A DNA stretch of 64,000 nt from NCBI RefSeq assembly GCF_900103875.1, contig NZ_LT629705.1, positions 3,419,001 through 3,483,000 of the forward strand. The letters are read 5' to 3'. This DNA comes from Pseudomonas arsenicoxydans. GTDB taxonomy: Bacteria; Pseudomonadota; Gammaproteobacteria; Pseudomonadales; Pseudomonadaceae. Below are positions 1-8,084 of this stretch, piece by piece (the first letter of the stretch is position 1; each line of letters starts with the position of its first letter). The position numbers and the translations under genes were made by a program. The notes under the pieces were generated by a model. The model was not told the origin of the DNA. It saw only the letters and a list, made by a program, of their open reading frames with translations, and did no database searches.

Positions 1-22
1 GACTGTAGGCACTCATTTCCAA

Positions 23-42
23 TGTGGGAGCGAGCTCCCACA
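23..42. repeat. Short REP-like hairpin
   Basis: An 8-bp perfect inverted repeat (TGTGGGAG, cgag loop, CTCCCACA) lies just past the stop codon of the minus-strand oxidoreductase gene. It has no T-run on either side. It resembles the GTGGGAGC-type intergenic repeats common in the P. fluorescens group more than a true terminator. Confidence 0.55.
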
Positions 43-59
43 AAGGATTTCAGTATCGC

Positions 60-1343
60 TTAATACCCGAACTTGTCCCGCAAACCGTAATACCAAGCGC
101 CCAACGCGGCAAATGGTGTGCGCAGCAATTGCCCGCCCGGAAACGGGTAGTGCGGCAGATCCGCAAACGCATCAAAACGCTCAGCCTGACCTCGCAATGC
201 CTCGGCCAACACCTTGCCCGCCAGGTGCGTGTACGTCACGCCGTGGCCGCTGCAGCCCTGGGAATAGTAGATGTTGTCACCCAAACGTCCGACCTGAGGA
301 AGGCGCGACAAGGTCAGCAGGAAGTTTCCGGTCCAGGCGTAATCAATCTTCACGTCCTTGAGTTGCGGAAAAGCCTTGAGCATCTTCGGTCGAATGATGG
401 CTTCGATGTTCGCCGGATCCCGCGCGCCGTAGACAACACCGCCGCCGAAGACCAGACGCTTGTCGCCGGTCAGGCGGTAGTAATCGAGCAGGTAATTGCA
501 GTCTTCGACGCAGTAGTCCTGGGGCAGCAGGCTCTTGGCCAATGCATCACCCAACGGCTCCGTGGTGATCACCTGGGTTCCGCACGGCATCGATTTGGCG
601 GCCAGTTCGGGCACCAGATTGCCGAGGTAAGCGTTACCGGCCACGATGATGAACTTGGCCCTGACCTTGCCCTCGGGCGTATGCACTACAGGGTTCGCGC
701 CGCGCTCGATGCGAATCGCCGGCGATTGCTCATAAATAGTGCCGCCGAGCGACTCGACCGCCGCCGCTTCGCCCAAAGCCAGATTAAGCGGATGAATGTG
801 CCCGCCGCTCATGTCGAGCATGCCGCCGACGTATTGATCGCAGCCGACCACTTCACGAATACGCTTTTGATCCAGCAACTCAAGCTGCGTATGACCAAAA
901 CGTTCCCATAGGCGTTTCTGCGATTCCAGATGGCCCATCTGTTTGGCGGTGATGGCGGCAAACACACCACCGTCCTTCAGGTCGCACTGGATATTATATT
1001 TGGCGACCCGCTCACGAATGATCCGCCCGCCCTCGAATGCCATCTGTCCCAGCAATTGAGCCTGCTTGGGCCCGACACTGCGTTCGATCACATCAATGTC
1101 ACGGCTGTAGCTGTTAACGATCTGCCCACCGTTGCGACCCGAAGCGCCAAAACCCACCTTGGCGGCTTCCAGCACCGTCACTTTAAAACCGTTCTCCAGC
1201 AGAAACAGGGCAGAGGACAGGCCGGTGTAACCGGCACCGATCACACAGACATCAGTCTCTACATCACCCTGCAAGGCCGGGCGCGGCGGAGCCGCATTGG
1301 CCGATGCGGCGTAATAGGACTCTGGGTAGGGGGTGTTCGCCAT
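60..1343 (-). CDS. FAD-dependent oxidoreductase, gamma-glutamylputrescine oxidase-like (PuuB/PauB family)
   Basis: A 427-aa flavoprotein of the DAO family. A dinucleotide-binding motif VIGAGYTGLSSA sits near residues 35-46. It is followed by GFGASGRNGGQ, typical of the glycine oxidase/PuuB branch, and a C-terminal YSQGCSGHGV segment that closes the FAD site. Relatives oxidise gamma-glutamylputrescine or similar amines in polyamine catabolism; the substrate here is inferred from family only. The length is normal and there is no signal peptide, so it is probably cytoplasmic. An AGAGG/CAGG purine stretch precedes the ATG. The downstream polyamine genes are not in the window. Confidence 0.8.
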   Translation of the reverse strand: MANTPYPESYYAASANAAPPRPALQGDVETDVCVIGAGYTGLSSALFLLENGFKVTVLEAAKVGFGASGRNGGQIVNSYSRDIDVIERSVGPKQAQLLGQMAFEGGRIIRERVAKYNIQCDLKDGGVFAAITAKQMGHLESQKRLWERFGHTQLELLDQKRIREVVGCDQYVGGMLDMSGGHIHPLNLALGEAAAVESLGGTIYEQSPAIRIERGANPVVHTPEGKVRAKFIIVAGNAYLGNLVPELAAKSMPCGTQVITTEPLGDALAKSLLPQDYCVEDCNYLLDYYRLTGDKRLVFGGGVVYGARDPANIEAIIRPKMLKAFPQLKDVKIDYAWTGNFLLTLSRLPQVGRLGDNIYYSQGCSGHGVTYTHLAGKVLAEALRGQAERFDAFADLPHYPFPGGQLLRTPFAALGAWYYGLRDKFGY

Positions 1344-1485
1344 CCTGGTGCCTCTGTTTAATATATTTTACGAGTGCATCGATCCTACCCGAGTTAAAAA
1401 TCGACCGCCAGCCACCGGAAAATCTTCTTTACCACCGCGAAATTAAATATTTTGCATATTCATAGGGTTAGCTCGAAAAAAGGTG

Positions 1486-1513
1486 TTGACACCCCTCCGG
1501 AATTCCGTAGAAT
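1486..1513 (+). promoter_or_regulatory. Sigma-70 promoter of tRNA-Val
   Basis: A perfect -35 hexamer TTGACA (1486-1491) and a -10 hexamer TAGAAT (1508-1513) are 16 bp apart. The -10 ends 13 bp before the first base of the tRNA, which leaves a short leader as expected for a stable-RNA promoter. Confidence 0.75.
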
Positions 1514-1526
1514 GCCGCCTCACAGC

Positions 1527-1603
1527 AGGCACGTAGCTCAGTTGGTTAGAGCACCACCTTGACATGGTGGGGGTCGTTGGTTCGAGTCCAATCGCGCCTA
1601 CCA
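1527..1603 (+). tRNA. tRNA-Val (GAC)
   Basis: A 77-nt cloverleaf. The acceptor stem AGGCACG pairs with CGCGCCT with one A-C mismatch. The D arm is GCTCAGTTGGTTAGAGC. The anticodon stem CCACC/GGTGG encloses loop TTGACAT with anticodon GAC, the T arm contains GGTTCGAGTCC, and CCA is encoded. It has its own promoter and a strong terminator. Confidence 0.97.
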
Positions 1604-1632
1604 AACAAAATCCGCTCTGCTGGGCGGTCTAG

Positions 1633-1663
1633 AAGGGCTCACCGAAAGGTGGGCCCTTTTTTG
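1633..1663 (+). terminator. Rho-independent terminator of tRNA-Val
   Basis: GGGCTCACC-gaaa-GGTGGGCCC is a GC-rich stem with a GAAA tetraloop followed by six Ts. It ends a few bases before the left end of the insertion sequence. Confidence 0.85.
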
Positions 1664-1724
1664 TTGTCTGTGTCCCGTCCTGAATAAGGTTTACACCTTC
1701 TGATCTGTTTTTCAGGAGGACGTA

Positions 1725-2126
1725 ATGGAATCCGCAAAAAGGCGTAGTCAGCGAGACTACACGCTGACCTTTAAATTGTCGGTCGTCGACCAGGTCGAAA
1801 AAGGCGAGCTGAGTTATAAAGAGGCTCAGGAGCGCTACGGGATTCAAGGCAAAACGACCGTTCTGACATGGTTACGCAAGCACGGTCGTCAAGATTGGAG
1901 CCCCGGCACCTACATTGGCTCGCCGAGGATGGGGTCTATGCCCGACAAAAACCGACCATTAACGCCAGAGCAGCGCATCAAAGAGCTTGAAGAGCAGTTG
2001 GCGCTGTCCAATCAGAAAGCGCAGTTTTTCGAGGCCGTCGTGGACGTCTTGAAAAATGACTACGGTCTCTCTGTCGTAAAAAAGCGTCCCGGCAAGTCCT
2101 CGCGCAAAAACGAATCCAAAACCTGA
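1725..2126 (+). CDS. IS3-family transposase OrfA
   Basis: A 133-aa protein that binds the IS ends. It has an N-terminal helix-turn-helix (YKEAQERYGIQGKTTVLTWLRK, about residues 30-51) and a C-terminal leucine-zipper-like helix (LTPEQRIKELEEQLAL). An AGGAGG Shine-Dalgarno sequence lies 7 nt before the ATG. A slippery A_AAA_AAG heptamer at 2078-2084 allows a -1 shift. The -1 frame stays open from there into OrfB, so an OrfAB fusion can be made, as known for the family. Confidence 0.93.
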   Translation: MESAKRRSQRDYTLTFKLSVVDQVEKGELSYKEAQERYGIQGKTTVLTWLRKHGRQDWSPGTYIGSPRMGSMPDKNRPLTPEQRIKELEEQLALSNQKAQFFEAVVDVLKNDYGLSVVKKRPGKSSRKNESKT

Positions 2127-2149
2127 GCATCAGCAGGGCTTGCCAGTTC

Positions 2150-2950
2150 ATGGGGATAAGCCGACAGGCTTACTACAAACGCAATCGCGCCGATGCTGCT
2201 CGTCTGATTCTGGATCAGAAAGTTGCCGATTTCGTTCAGCAAAAGCGCCTGCGGCAGCCGCGGTTGGGCACTAGAAAGCTGCATTACCTGCTGCAATGTC
2301 AGCCGCTGCTTGAGCTGCAAGTAGGGCGAGATCGCCTGTTTTCGATTCTGCGCGAACGGCGTTTATTGGTAGCGCGAAAGCGGGCGTATCACAAGACAAC
2401 CGACAGTCATCATCGCTTTCGACGCCATCCGAACCTGCTCAAACCGGGGCCTGAACAGGTTGTTCCCAGCGGCCCGGAACAGGTTTGGGTGGCTGACATC
2501 ACCTATCTGCCCACTCAGGAAGGCGTGGCCTATCTGAGCCTTGTGACGGATGCTTTTTCGCGAAAGATCGTGGGCTATCACGTCCATGAAAGCCTGCACA
2601 CCGAGTCGGTCGCGCAAGCGCTGCGCCGGGCGGTGAAGCACCGTCGAACGGAGCAGCCACTGGTTCATCACTCGGACAGAGGCAGCCAGTATTGCTCGGG
2701 AATGTACCAGGAACTGCACGCGAAACACGGCATCAGGTGTTCGATGACGGACGGCTATGACTGCTACCAAAATGCCTTGGCAGAGCGGGTCAACGGGATA
2801 TTGAAGACGGAGCTTTTGCTCCAGCGACCACAGGATTTAACGCAGGCGAAGAAGATGGTGAGCGAGTCGGTATCGATCTACAACCGCGAGCGTCCGCACC
2901 TGTCGTTGAAATACAAAACGCCCGAGGCGATGCATCGGGCGTTAGGGTGA
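2150..2950 (+). CDS. IS3-family transposase OrfB (DDE integrase core)
   Basis: The catalytic half of the transposase, 266 aa from the internal ATG. It is probably made mainly as the OrfAB frameshift product, because the frame is open back to 2084. The DDE triad is visible in WVADITYL, HHSDRGSQY and NALAERVNG, followed by the usual YNRERPHLSL segment. No stop codon or frameshift disrupts it. Confidence 0.93.
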   Translation: MGISRQAYYKRNRADAARLILDQKVADFVQQKRLRQPRLGTRKLHYLLQCQPLLELQVGRDRLFSILRERRLLVARKRAYHKTTDSHHRFRRHPNLLKPGPEQVVPSGPEQVWVADITYLPTQEGVAYLSLVTDAFSRKIVGYHVHESLHTESVAQALRRAVKHRRTEQPLVHHSDRGSQYCSGMYQELHAKHGIRCSMTDGYDCYQNALAERVNGILKTELLLQRPQDLTQAKKMVSESVSIYNRERPHLSLKYKTPEAMHRALG

Positions 2951-3024
2951 AACAGGTGTAAACCTATTTCAGGACTAGACAGACTCACGGTCCTATCGCC
3001 GACCTTTGCATTTTGGACGTTCAA

Positions 3025-3273
3025 ATGAAGCGTGCAGTAATAATGTTCCTGGCCATCTCAGGCTCTCTTCTGTTGGGAGGCTGTGGGCCTCACTGGGATG
3101 ACGGAGAAAGGTACGGTCGTGATCGTGGCTATGATCATGGTCGTGAATACGACCGTGGTTATGACCGAGACGAGGACGATGATCGGGGGCGTGAGCGCAG
3201 ATATGAGCGTCGCGATGATGATCAGGGGTATGACCGCAATCACCGTCGCGATCGTGACGATAGAGACGACTAG
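3025..3273 (+). CDS. Small Asp/Arg-rich lipoprotein
   Basis: An 82-aa protein with a type II signal peptide (MKRAVIMFLAISGSLLLGGC), where LGGC is the lipobox. The mature part is almost all Asp, Arg, Tyr and Gly in irregular DRGYDR/DRGRER repeats, so it is probably disordered and polyampholytic. An in-frame TTG at 3013 exists, but the ATG at 3025 gives a proper signal peptide. The IS ends 43 bp upstream, so the native promoter has probably been cut off or replaced. Function unknown. Confidence 0.7.
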   Translation: MKRAVIMFLAISGSLLLGGCGPHWDDGERYGRDRGYDHGREYDRGYDRDEDDDRGRERRYERRDDDQGYDRNHRRDRDDRDD

Positions 3274-3450
3274 TCAGCGCTGATTTCTCTTCCGGAGTTC
3301 CCTTCGGTCAGCTTCCCGCTACGCCTCGCTACAAAAGCTAATTTGTGAAATTCCCAGGTCCGCCAGTGGCGACGGCCTGGGTTTGCTGCGGCCCTGATTC
3401 CAAGTCAGGCGTGTGGTGTTGGTTAATCGCCATCGCACGCAACGGCGAAG
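3274..3450. other. Short intergenic region between convergent genes
   Basis: The lipoprotein gene and the minus-strand PL7 gene converge here. I see no clear terminator with a T-run and no further ORF with coding character. Confidence 0.4.
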
Positions 3451-4125
3451 TCAGGCATGAGTGATGGACAGGTCACTGATGATGCAGATCGAGCCGTCTT
3501 CCGGGTCGGTACTTTCGGAATAGTCAATCTGGTTGTAGACGCCGCCGTGGAAGGCGAGCGTTTTCGTGTCCCAGGTATTGTCGAGACGCATGATTGCGGA
3601 AGTGGATTTGACGCCGTTACAGCTCGCTGAGACTGAAACGGCGCCGCTCGAGTTGGCGTGAATGCTGATATTGAAAAGTGCGCCGAGTGGCACGTTCTCC
3701 AGCACTGTCGAGTTGACCGGATCGTCTTGCAGATAGCTCGACCGGAACCCCATGATGATTTTGCCTTTGTTCCAGAACACCTTTACAGGTGGTCGTTCTG
3801 AATCCTTCACGTGAATCTGGGCGATCACAACCTTCTGCAGCGAGTTGACCTTGGTCAGTCGCATCTCCTGACGGTTCCAATGATCTGCGGCGCTGGAGAA
3901 CAGCCAATAACCGGGTTCCTTCCATTCGCAGCGGGTGCGCTTCGTGCTCTTGCTGGAAGCGCCGAGTGTTGGCGCTGTCATCTGCAGCGAGCCATCGGGC
4001 AGCATCGAGACGATGTCCGGGCATTCGATCAGTGCGCGCCAGCCGATGATCTCAAGCGCTATCGGGTTGGTATCGGAAATCGGGAGCGGGGTAGCAATAG
4101 TGAAGTTGGTGATGTCTACAGTCAT
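3451..4125 (-). CDS. Polysaccharide lyase family 7 (alginate-lyase-like) protein
   Basis: A 224-aa beta-jelly-roll protein. Three PL7 hallmark motifs are present in order: RTRCEW (residues 63-68, matching the R-x-E-x-R strand), QIH (103-105), and GGVYNQI (194-200, matching the YFKAGVYNQ strand that holds the catalytic Tyr). PL7 enzymes cleave alginate by beta-elimination, with Gln, His, Arg and Tyr in the active site. The family's usual ERSELRE strand is altered here (RTRCEWKE). No signal peptide is visible, so it may act inside the cell or leave by another route. A GAGG Shine-Dalgarno sequence lies 9 nt before the ATG. Confidence 0.75.
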   Translation of the reverse strand: MTVDITNFTIATPLPISDTNPIALEIIGWRALIECPDIVSMLPDGSLQMTAPTLGASSKSTKRTRCEWKEPGYWLFSSAADHWNRQEMRLTKVNSLQKVVIAQIHVKDSERPPVKVFWNKGKIIMGFRSSYLQDDPVNSTVLENVPLGALFNISIHANSSGAVSVSASCNGVKSTSAIMRLDNTWDTKTLAFHGGVYNQIDYSESTDPEDGSICIISDLSITHA

Positions 4126-4444
4126 GGTTTGTGCCTCATTCCGTTGATGTTGCCTTGCTCGTTTGAGCCTCTCGTTTGATGCAGGCCTACATCCCGCTGC
4201 CCACTCGTTGAATGGGCAGAGGTGATGCTTTCTAGCGGCCCGCTTCTGGCGTCAGTTACTGGGCCATCTAAAATTATTCTTCCAGTTGCGGTCCGTGCTT
4301 CGTGTGTAAGTGCGGGTCAGTGCTGCGTTGGCTTTAGGTAAACTTACCATCTATTAATTATGCGTCAATGCATAATGGTAAATATAAAGGTAAATAAAAT
4401 GCTGGTGTTGGTAAACATCTGATCCCATTGGTTTTTCTAAGACG
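4126..4444. other. AT-rich intergenic region with GGTAAA repeats
   Basis: There is no gene here. It holds a palindrome GGTAAACTTACC (4337-4348), an inverted repeat ATTATGC-gtcaat-GCATAAT (4357-4376) and three more GGTAAA half-sites (4378, 4389, 4410). The last one, in TTGGTAAACAT (4408-4418), is identical to an 11-mer upstream of the S24 repressor gene at 5919-5929. This suggests an operator region, probably also holding the PL7 promoter. Confidence 0.45.
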
Positions 4445-4470
4445 AAAAAAAGCCCGCGGTTGGCGGGCTT
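4445..4470 (-). terminator. Terminator of the small-gene/S24 cluster
   Basis: On the minus strand, GCCCGC-caacc-GCGGGC is followed by seven Ts. It lies 90 bp past the stop of the last gene of the cluster. Confidence 0.8.
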
Positions 4471-4559
4471 CGTTGGTCAGTATTAATGGCTACGCTAGAT
4501 CGGCGTGTGAGCAGGTTTTTCATCTGTAAGCGTGGCAGGGCACTTCACTTGTGCGCTCG

Positions 4560-4805
4560 TTATGTCCGCACAGTCCTTCCAGCCTTAACTTCATCCGCAT
4601 GCAGGCGAATCTTTTCTTTCTGAGCCTCCAATAATGCGCAGATCCTCATAAGCGCCAGGGATTCATCGCGGGATTTGTTGCCGCTGGCCATGTTGGTCAG
4701 CTCAACCACTGCCCAACCGATGACGGCGGTAGCATCTTCAAGATCGTAAAACAGCTCCTGCTGAGCTGTTCGGGGGCCGTCGAGCCCTTGCATCAGATCT
4801 GCCAT
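4560..4805 (-). CDS. Small conserved protein with C-terminal A-x-EVKxG-x-x-R motif
   Basis: An 81-aa, helix-rich protein of unknown function. It is clearly homologous to the 84-aa product at 41283-41537: both start MADL-x-x-GLDGPRTAQQ, continue with a YDL(E/D)D-x-TA-x-IGW segment, and end in DEVKAGRTVR or EEVKAGQIIR. It lies downstream of a phage-type repressor, and its relative lies in a prophage-relic region, so a phage origin is likely. It is the last gene before the terminator at 4445. Confidence 0.65.
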   Translation of the reverse strand: MADLMQGLDGPRTAQQELFYDLEDATAVIGWAVVELTNMASGNKSRDESLALMRICALLEAQKEKIRLHADEVKAGRTVRT

Positions 4806-4854
4806 TTATTGTCCGTCCGCGAGCATTTGGTCTTCACTGGGTTCATGGCAGCAT

Positions 4855-5061
4855 TCAATGAAGAGTCACAACCCTGCGACTCTCCCCGATCCTGATCCGA
4901 TCCAGCGCCCGGTTAAGCGCATCCAGAGCATCGAGAAGGGCTTTCGCTTCAGCTTCCCGTCCATCTGCCCAAAGGCGTTCTGCCATTTTGTTCAGGGCCT
5001 GGATGGAGCGCTCAATTTCAGCGGCAGTCACTGCTTTGCTTTCCTGCTTTATTTTCGGCAT
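4855..5061 (-). CDS. Small coiled-coil protein of unknown function
   Basis: A 68-aa charged protein that is almost entirely amphipathic helix (IQALNKMAERLWADGREAEA). It lies between the S24 repressor gene (41 bp upstream) and the 81-aa gene (49 bp downstream), all on the minus strand, so the three probably share a transcript. A GCAGAAGGG purine stretch precedes the ATG. No family recognised. Confidence 0.6.
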   Translation of the reverse strand: MPKIKQESKAVTAAEIERSIQALNKMAERLWADGREAEAKALLDALDALNRALDRIRIGESRRVVTLH

Positions 5062-5102
5062 TTAGTAACCCTTCTGCAGGGCATTAGTCTGTCTTTCAAT
5101 GG

Positions 5103-5873
5103 TTAGCGTGAGTACATCGCCCACCAGAACACGTGCCCAAGAATCCCAATTTGCTGCTCCTGGATCTGGGCAAAGGAATAATCCTCGTCCGGGTGTTCGT
5201 CACGGTTGAAGCTACGCAGACGGATGCCAATGGGCAGGCGGTAAACCTGTTTGACGCGAAGCTGGCCGTTATGGCTGATCGCATACATATCGCCGTCGAT
5301 GATGGCGCCGAGCGAGTTTTTACCGACGTCGATACCCACGGTCGCGCCTTCACGCAGCACGGGCAACATACTGTTGCCCCTGACAACCACGCATTTCGCA
5401 TTGCTGAACTGCACGTTGTTGTGGCGAAGGTCTTTCTTGAAGAAGCGAAGGCGAGAAGTGATGCTTTCTTCGATCGCGAATCGGCCTGAGCCCGCTGCCA
5501 ATTCCACTTCCTGAAGGAAGGGGACGTAGACCTCGTCATTATCGAGCGGGGTTTCGTCGTCCCATATCTCGATGTCTGACATTGCGACTCTGGGCGGAAT
5601 GCGCGGTGTCGCTGCGCTTGAGATTGCGGCCGATTTGAGGTCGTCTTCACTCAATGGTCGATCCAGAGATCCAGGCTCAAGCCCGCACTTCAATTCGAAG
5701 TCGCGCGCCATCTTTTCCCCGATATTTCTGAGGTGCTCAGCCTTATCGGTGAACAGCCTTGAGATATAGGACGGCTGCTTGTCCACCTTGGCGGCGAAAT
5801 CAGCGTCTTTTCCACCGAAATCGCGATCGATGATTTGGCGTACCCGGGCTCTGCGAATGTCTTTGATTTCCAT
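5103..5873 (-). CDS. S24/LexA-type phage repressor (CI-like)
   Basis: A 256-aa protein. An N-terminal helix-turn-helix covers residues 1-70 (FAAKVDKQPSYISRLFTDKAEHLRNIGEKMAR). A C-terminal S24 peptidase domain has the Ser nucleophile in VVRGNSMLPVLREG and the Lys in LRVKQVYRLP, as in CI repressors that cleave themselves on RecA activation. The frame runs further upstream, but the ATG at 5873 begins the conserved domain and has GGAAG directly before it. Two short inverted repeats (5893-5908 and 5914-5926) lie just upstream and may be its operators. No structural phage genes adjoin it, so it is a relic or a domesticated regulator. Confidence 0.85.
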   Translation of the reverse strand: MEIKDIRRARVRQIIDRDFGGKDADFAAKVDKQPSYISRLFTDKAEHLRNIGEKMARDFELKCGLEPGSLDRPLSEDDLKSAAISSAATPRIPPRVAMSDIEIWDDETPLDNDEVYVPFLQEVELAAGSGRFAIEESITSRLRFFKKDLRHNNVQFSNAKCVVVRGNSMLPVLREGATVGIDVGKNSLGAIIDGDMYAISHNGQLRVKQVYRLPIGIRLRSFNRDEHPDEDYSFAQIQEQQIGILGHVFWWAMYSR

Positions 5874-5892
5874 CTTCCAATTAAAACCTTTA

Positions 5893-5926
5893 TTTCCCTC
5901 AAGGGAAATTGCCTTTACTTGGTAAA
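5893..5926. promoter_or_regulatory. Candidate operators upstream of the S24 repressor
   Basis: TTTCCC-tcaa-GGGAAA (5893-5908) and TTTAC-ttg-GTAAA (5914-5926) are two adjacent inverted repeats 20-53 bp before the repressor ATG. The second contains the 11-mer TTGGTAAACAT also found at 4408-4418. Autoregulation is inferred. Confidence 0.45.
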
Positions 5927-6055
5927 CATTCGAAATCCAATGATTCTTACCGGGAACCCGCCAACGACCTGTGGATTCAGCTTCGCCAGGTGCACGCATC
6001 AATGCGCAGAAACCGTGGCAGGCCCGAAGATACGGACCAGCCACAGCTGATGGGG

Positions 6056-7621
6056 TTATCGATTAAAGCGTTCGACCAGCGAGTATTGGGTTGTCGCGGT
6101 CAACGTTAGCTCCTTGCTGAGTTCGGCAGAATGCCTGGCTTGCTCAGACGTCTGATCTGCAAGGCTGGCGATGGTGGTGATGTTGCGGCTGATTTCCTCT
6201 GCGACGGCGGTTTGCTCTTCGGTTGCCGCTGCAATCTGGGTTGTCATGTCAGTGATGTTGGCAACGGCTTCACTGATGCCAACCAGCGCTTTGTCTGCTT
6301 CCAGCACCCAGGTTACCCCCTCTTCAGCCTGGCGATGGCCGCTTTCCATCGTCTTCACGGCATTGTTGGAAGAGATTTGTAGTTTGGAGATCAGGCTATG
6401 GATCTGAGCCGTGGACTCAGTTGTGCGTTGTGCCAGTTGGCGCACTTCGTCCGCGACTACCGCGAAGCCGCGGCCCATATCTCCAGCACGTGCCGCTTCG
6501 ATAGCGGCATTGAGGGCTAACAAATTGGTTTGATCGGCAATGCCTTTGATGACATCGACAACCGTCCCGATTTCGTTGCTGTCTTTGGCTAGCTGGGCAA
6601 CGGTTTGTCCTGTTTCACCGACCACTGCGGAGAGACGCTGTATGGCTTCGCGGGTGTCCCGGGCAACGTCGCGACCGCGGCTCGTCAGCACGTTGGCCTC
6701 TTGAGTTGCATCGGCTGTGCGCTGGACGTGGCTTGCAACCTCTTGGGTGGTTGCCGCCATCTGATTGACGGCGGCCGATACCTGCTCGGTTTCGATTCGC
6801 TGGCGATCAAGTCCGCGCGAACTGTCGCTGGCGAGAGCATCGGATCTCCCGGCCAGCCCGGTCAGTTGCTCTGCGGTGTCTTGCAGGCGCGTCAGGCAAG
6901 TCTTGAGGCGTGATGCCTGACTGACGAAAGCCGTTTCAAGTCGCCCGTGGTGACCTCGCTTGTCGCTATACATTTGTGCAATCAGTTGGTCGGAAGTGGA
7001 AGCCTCTGCCATGTCCAACAAGTCCTGGGCGCCACGCTTTTGCCGGTGCGAAACCATCAGCGCTATTGGCACCGATACGCCGACTGCGACTGCTATCGCC
7101 ACAGGAGTGCTGAGGAAAATACTGCCCAAAGCGCCCACAAGGCCCATCGTCAAAAACGGCAGCCAGTCCATCAGGGCGGGTTGCCACTTATCACTGCCGG
7201 GAATGGCGGACTTGCCCAGGCTAATTCGTTTGTAGAGCGCTTCGGCGCGGCGGATCTGCTCAATGCCTGGTTTTACTCTGACCGATTCATAACCAACAAT
7301 CTGGCTGCCTTCAAAAATGGGCGTGACGTAGGCGTTAACCCAGTAGTGATCACCATTCCTGGAGCGATTCTTGACGATACCCATCCAGGGTTTGCCTTGC
7401 TTGAGAGCGGCCCACATATGCGCAAAAATTGCGGAGGGTACATCCGGGTGACGAACGATGTTTTGAGGGGCGCCTATCAGATCAACTTTGTTGAAGCCGC
7501 TGATTTCCACGAAGGCATCATTGCAATAAGTAATGACCCCTCGCGAGTCCGTTGTCGAGATGAGTTTCTGTTGAGATCCAAGGCTGACCTCACGCTGTGT
7601 AACGGGTTGATTGTTTCTCAT
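6056..7621 (-). CDS. Aer-type PAS methyl-accepting chemotaxis protein
   Basis: A 521-aa energy- or redox-taxis receptor. An N-terminal PAS domain covers residues 20-115 ([16 protein letters not shown]...GFNK, then [18 protein letters not shown]). A hydrophobic hairpin at about 150-195 anchors it to the membrane without a periplasmic domain. A cytoplasmic signalling domain carries the conserved tip ([18 protein letters not shown]). This is the Aer layout, in which PAS usually binds FAD. The ATG is preceded by TAGGAG, and a FliA-type promoter lies 30 bp upstream. A second Aer-like protein of exactly the same length lies at 61022-62587. Confidence 0.9.
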   Translation of the reverse strand: MRNNQPVTQREVSLGSQQKLISTTDSRGVITYCNDAFVEISGFNKVDLIGAPQNIVRHPDVPSAIFAHMWAALKQGKPWMGIVKNRSRNGDHYWVNAYVTPIFEGSQIVGYESVRVKPGIEQIRRAEALYKRISLGKSAIPGSDKWQPALMDWLPFLTMGLVGALGSIFLSTPVAIAVAVGVSVPIALMVSHRQKRGAQDLLDMAEASTSDQLIAQMYSDKRGHHGRLETAFVSQASRLKTCLTRLQDTAEQLTGLAGRSDALASDSSRGLDRQRIETEQVSAAVNQMAATTQEVASHVQRTADATQEANVLTSRGRDVARDTREAIQRLSAVVGETGQTVAQLAKDSNEIGTVVDVIKGIADQTNLLALNAAIEAARAGDMGRGFAVVADEVRQLAQRTTESTAQIHSLISKLQISSNNAVKTMESGHRQAEEGVTWVLEADKALVGISEAVANITDMTTQIAAATEEQTAVAEEISRNITTIASLADQTSEQARHSAELSKELTLTATTQYSLVERFNR

Positions 7622-7650
7622 CTGTATTGCTCCTATGCCCTAAGCTAGAG

Positions 7651-7677
7651 GCATCGGCACGAATCTGCAAAAGGTTA
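7651..7677 (-). promoter_or_regulatory. FliA (sigma-28) promoter of the Aer-type receptor
   Basis: Read on the minus strand: TAACCTTT, 11 bp, GCCGATGC. The sigma-28 consensus is TAAAGTTT-N11-GCCGATAA, so six of eight bases match in each box and the spacing is exact. It lies 30 bp before the start codon, as expected for class IV flagellar/chemotaxis genes. Confidence 0.65.
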
Positions 7678-7889
7678 GCGAGTCCTTCTAAATGAACCTG
7701 TCCCGCGTCGGAAAGTGTAGGAATGGCCGTGCTGCTACTCCATCTTCCCTGAGTCATTTCGCTAATGACCAATCAGGCAACCCAGGCTTGTGGACCGCCA
7801 GTCCTGGGCGTGCTGATTGTCCGCGGCGCTCAGGTTGATCGCAATTCGGGCGTAAGATAGCGGTGCTACCTCATCAAAAGGAGCCGCAT

Positions 7890-8084
7890 ATGATCGCCAA
7901 TCAGATGAACAAACAAGCCTCTGATAACCGAATGGTTTGGGATCAATACTTCTGCGCTGCGTTGATTGCGGAAAGCAATCTGACGGCACCGGTTGTCGGG
8001 GCAGTTACTCATGACGACAGGCAAAACCTGTTGATTGAAAGGGCAAAAGCGCTCGCCGACAAGATGATGGAAAACCGAAGATGA
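7890..8084 (+). CDS. Small hypothetical protein
   Basis: A 64-aa protein beginning MIANQMNKQ. A strong AAAAGGAG Shine-Dalgarno sequence lies 7 nt before this ATG, which decides the start over the in-frame ATG at 7863. It is hydrophilic with no signal peptide or membrane segment, and its C-terminal half (RQNLLIERAKALADKMMENRR) is a charged helix. No family recognised. A stem without a T-run (GCCCAGC/GCTGGGC, 8092-8111) follows the stop. Confidence 0.6.
   Translation: MIANQMNKQASDNRMVWDQYFCAALIAESNLTAPVVGAVTHDDRQNLLIERAKALADKMMENRR

Larger units (their letters stand above)
1671..2981 (+). mobile_element. Intact IS3-family insertion sequence (1,311 bp)
   Basis: The ends are 27-bp imperfect inverted repeats at 1671-1697 and 2955-2981. 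Both begin TGTC, share GTCCTGAA in the middle and end AGGTTTACACC, with four mismatches. It contains the two overlapping-frame ORFs typical of IS3, with a slippery heptamer and a complete DDE triad, so it looks functional. No direct target duplication is evident (flanks ...TCTG and GACT...). It sits between the tRNA-Val terminator and a lipoprotein gene whose start codon is 43 bp beyond its right end. Confidence 0.92.

Noticed and set aside
1660..2990. Target-site duplication of the first IS
   Set aside because: The flanks (TCTG left, GACT right) do not match as a direct repeat of 3-5 bp. A GTC/GAC pair is inverted and looks like an extension of the terminal repeat.
3083..3283. Alternative frame over the Asp/Arg-rich lipoprotein gene
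   Set aside because: It has no ribosome binding site and a composition produced by the repetitive GAC/CGT codons of the real frame.
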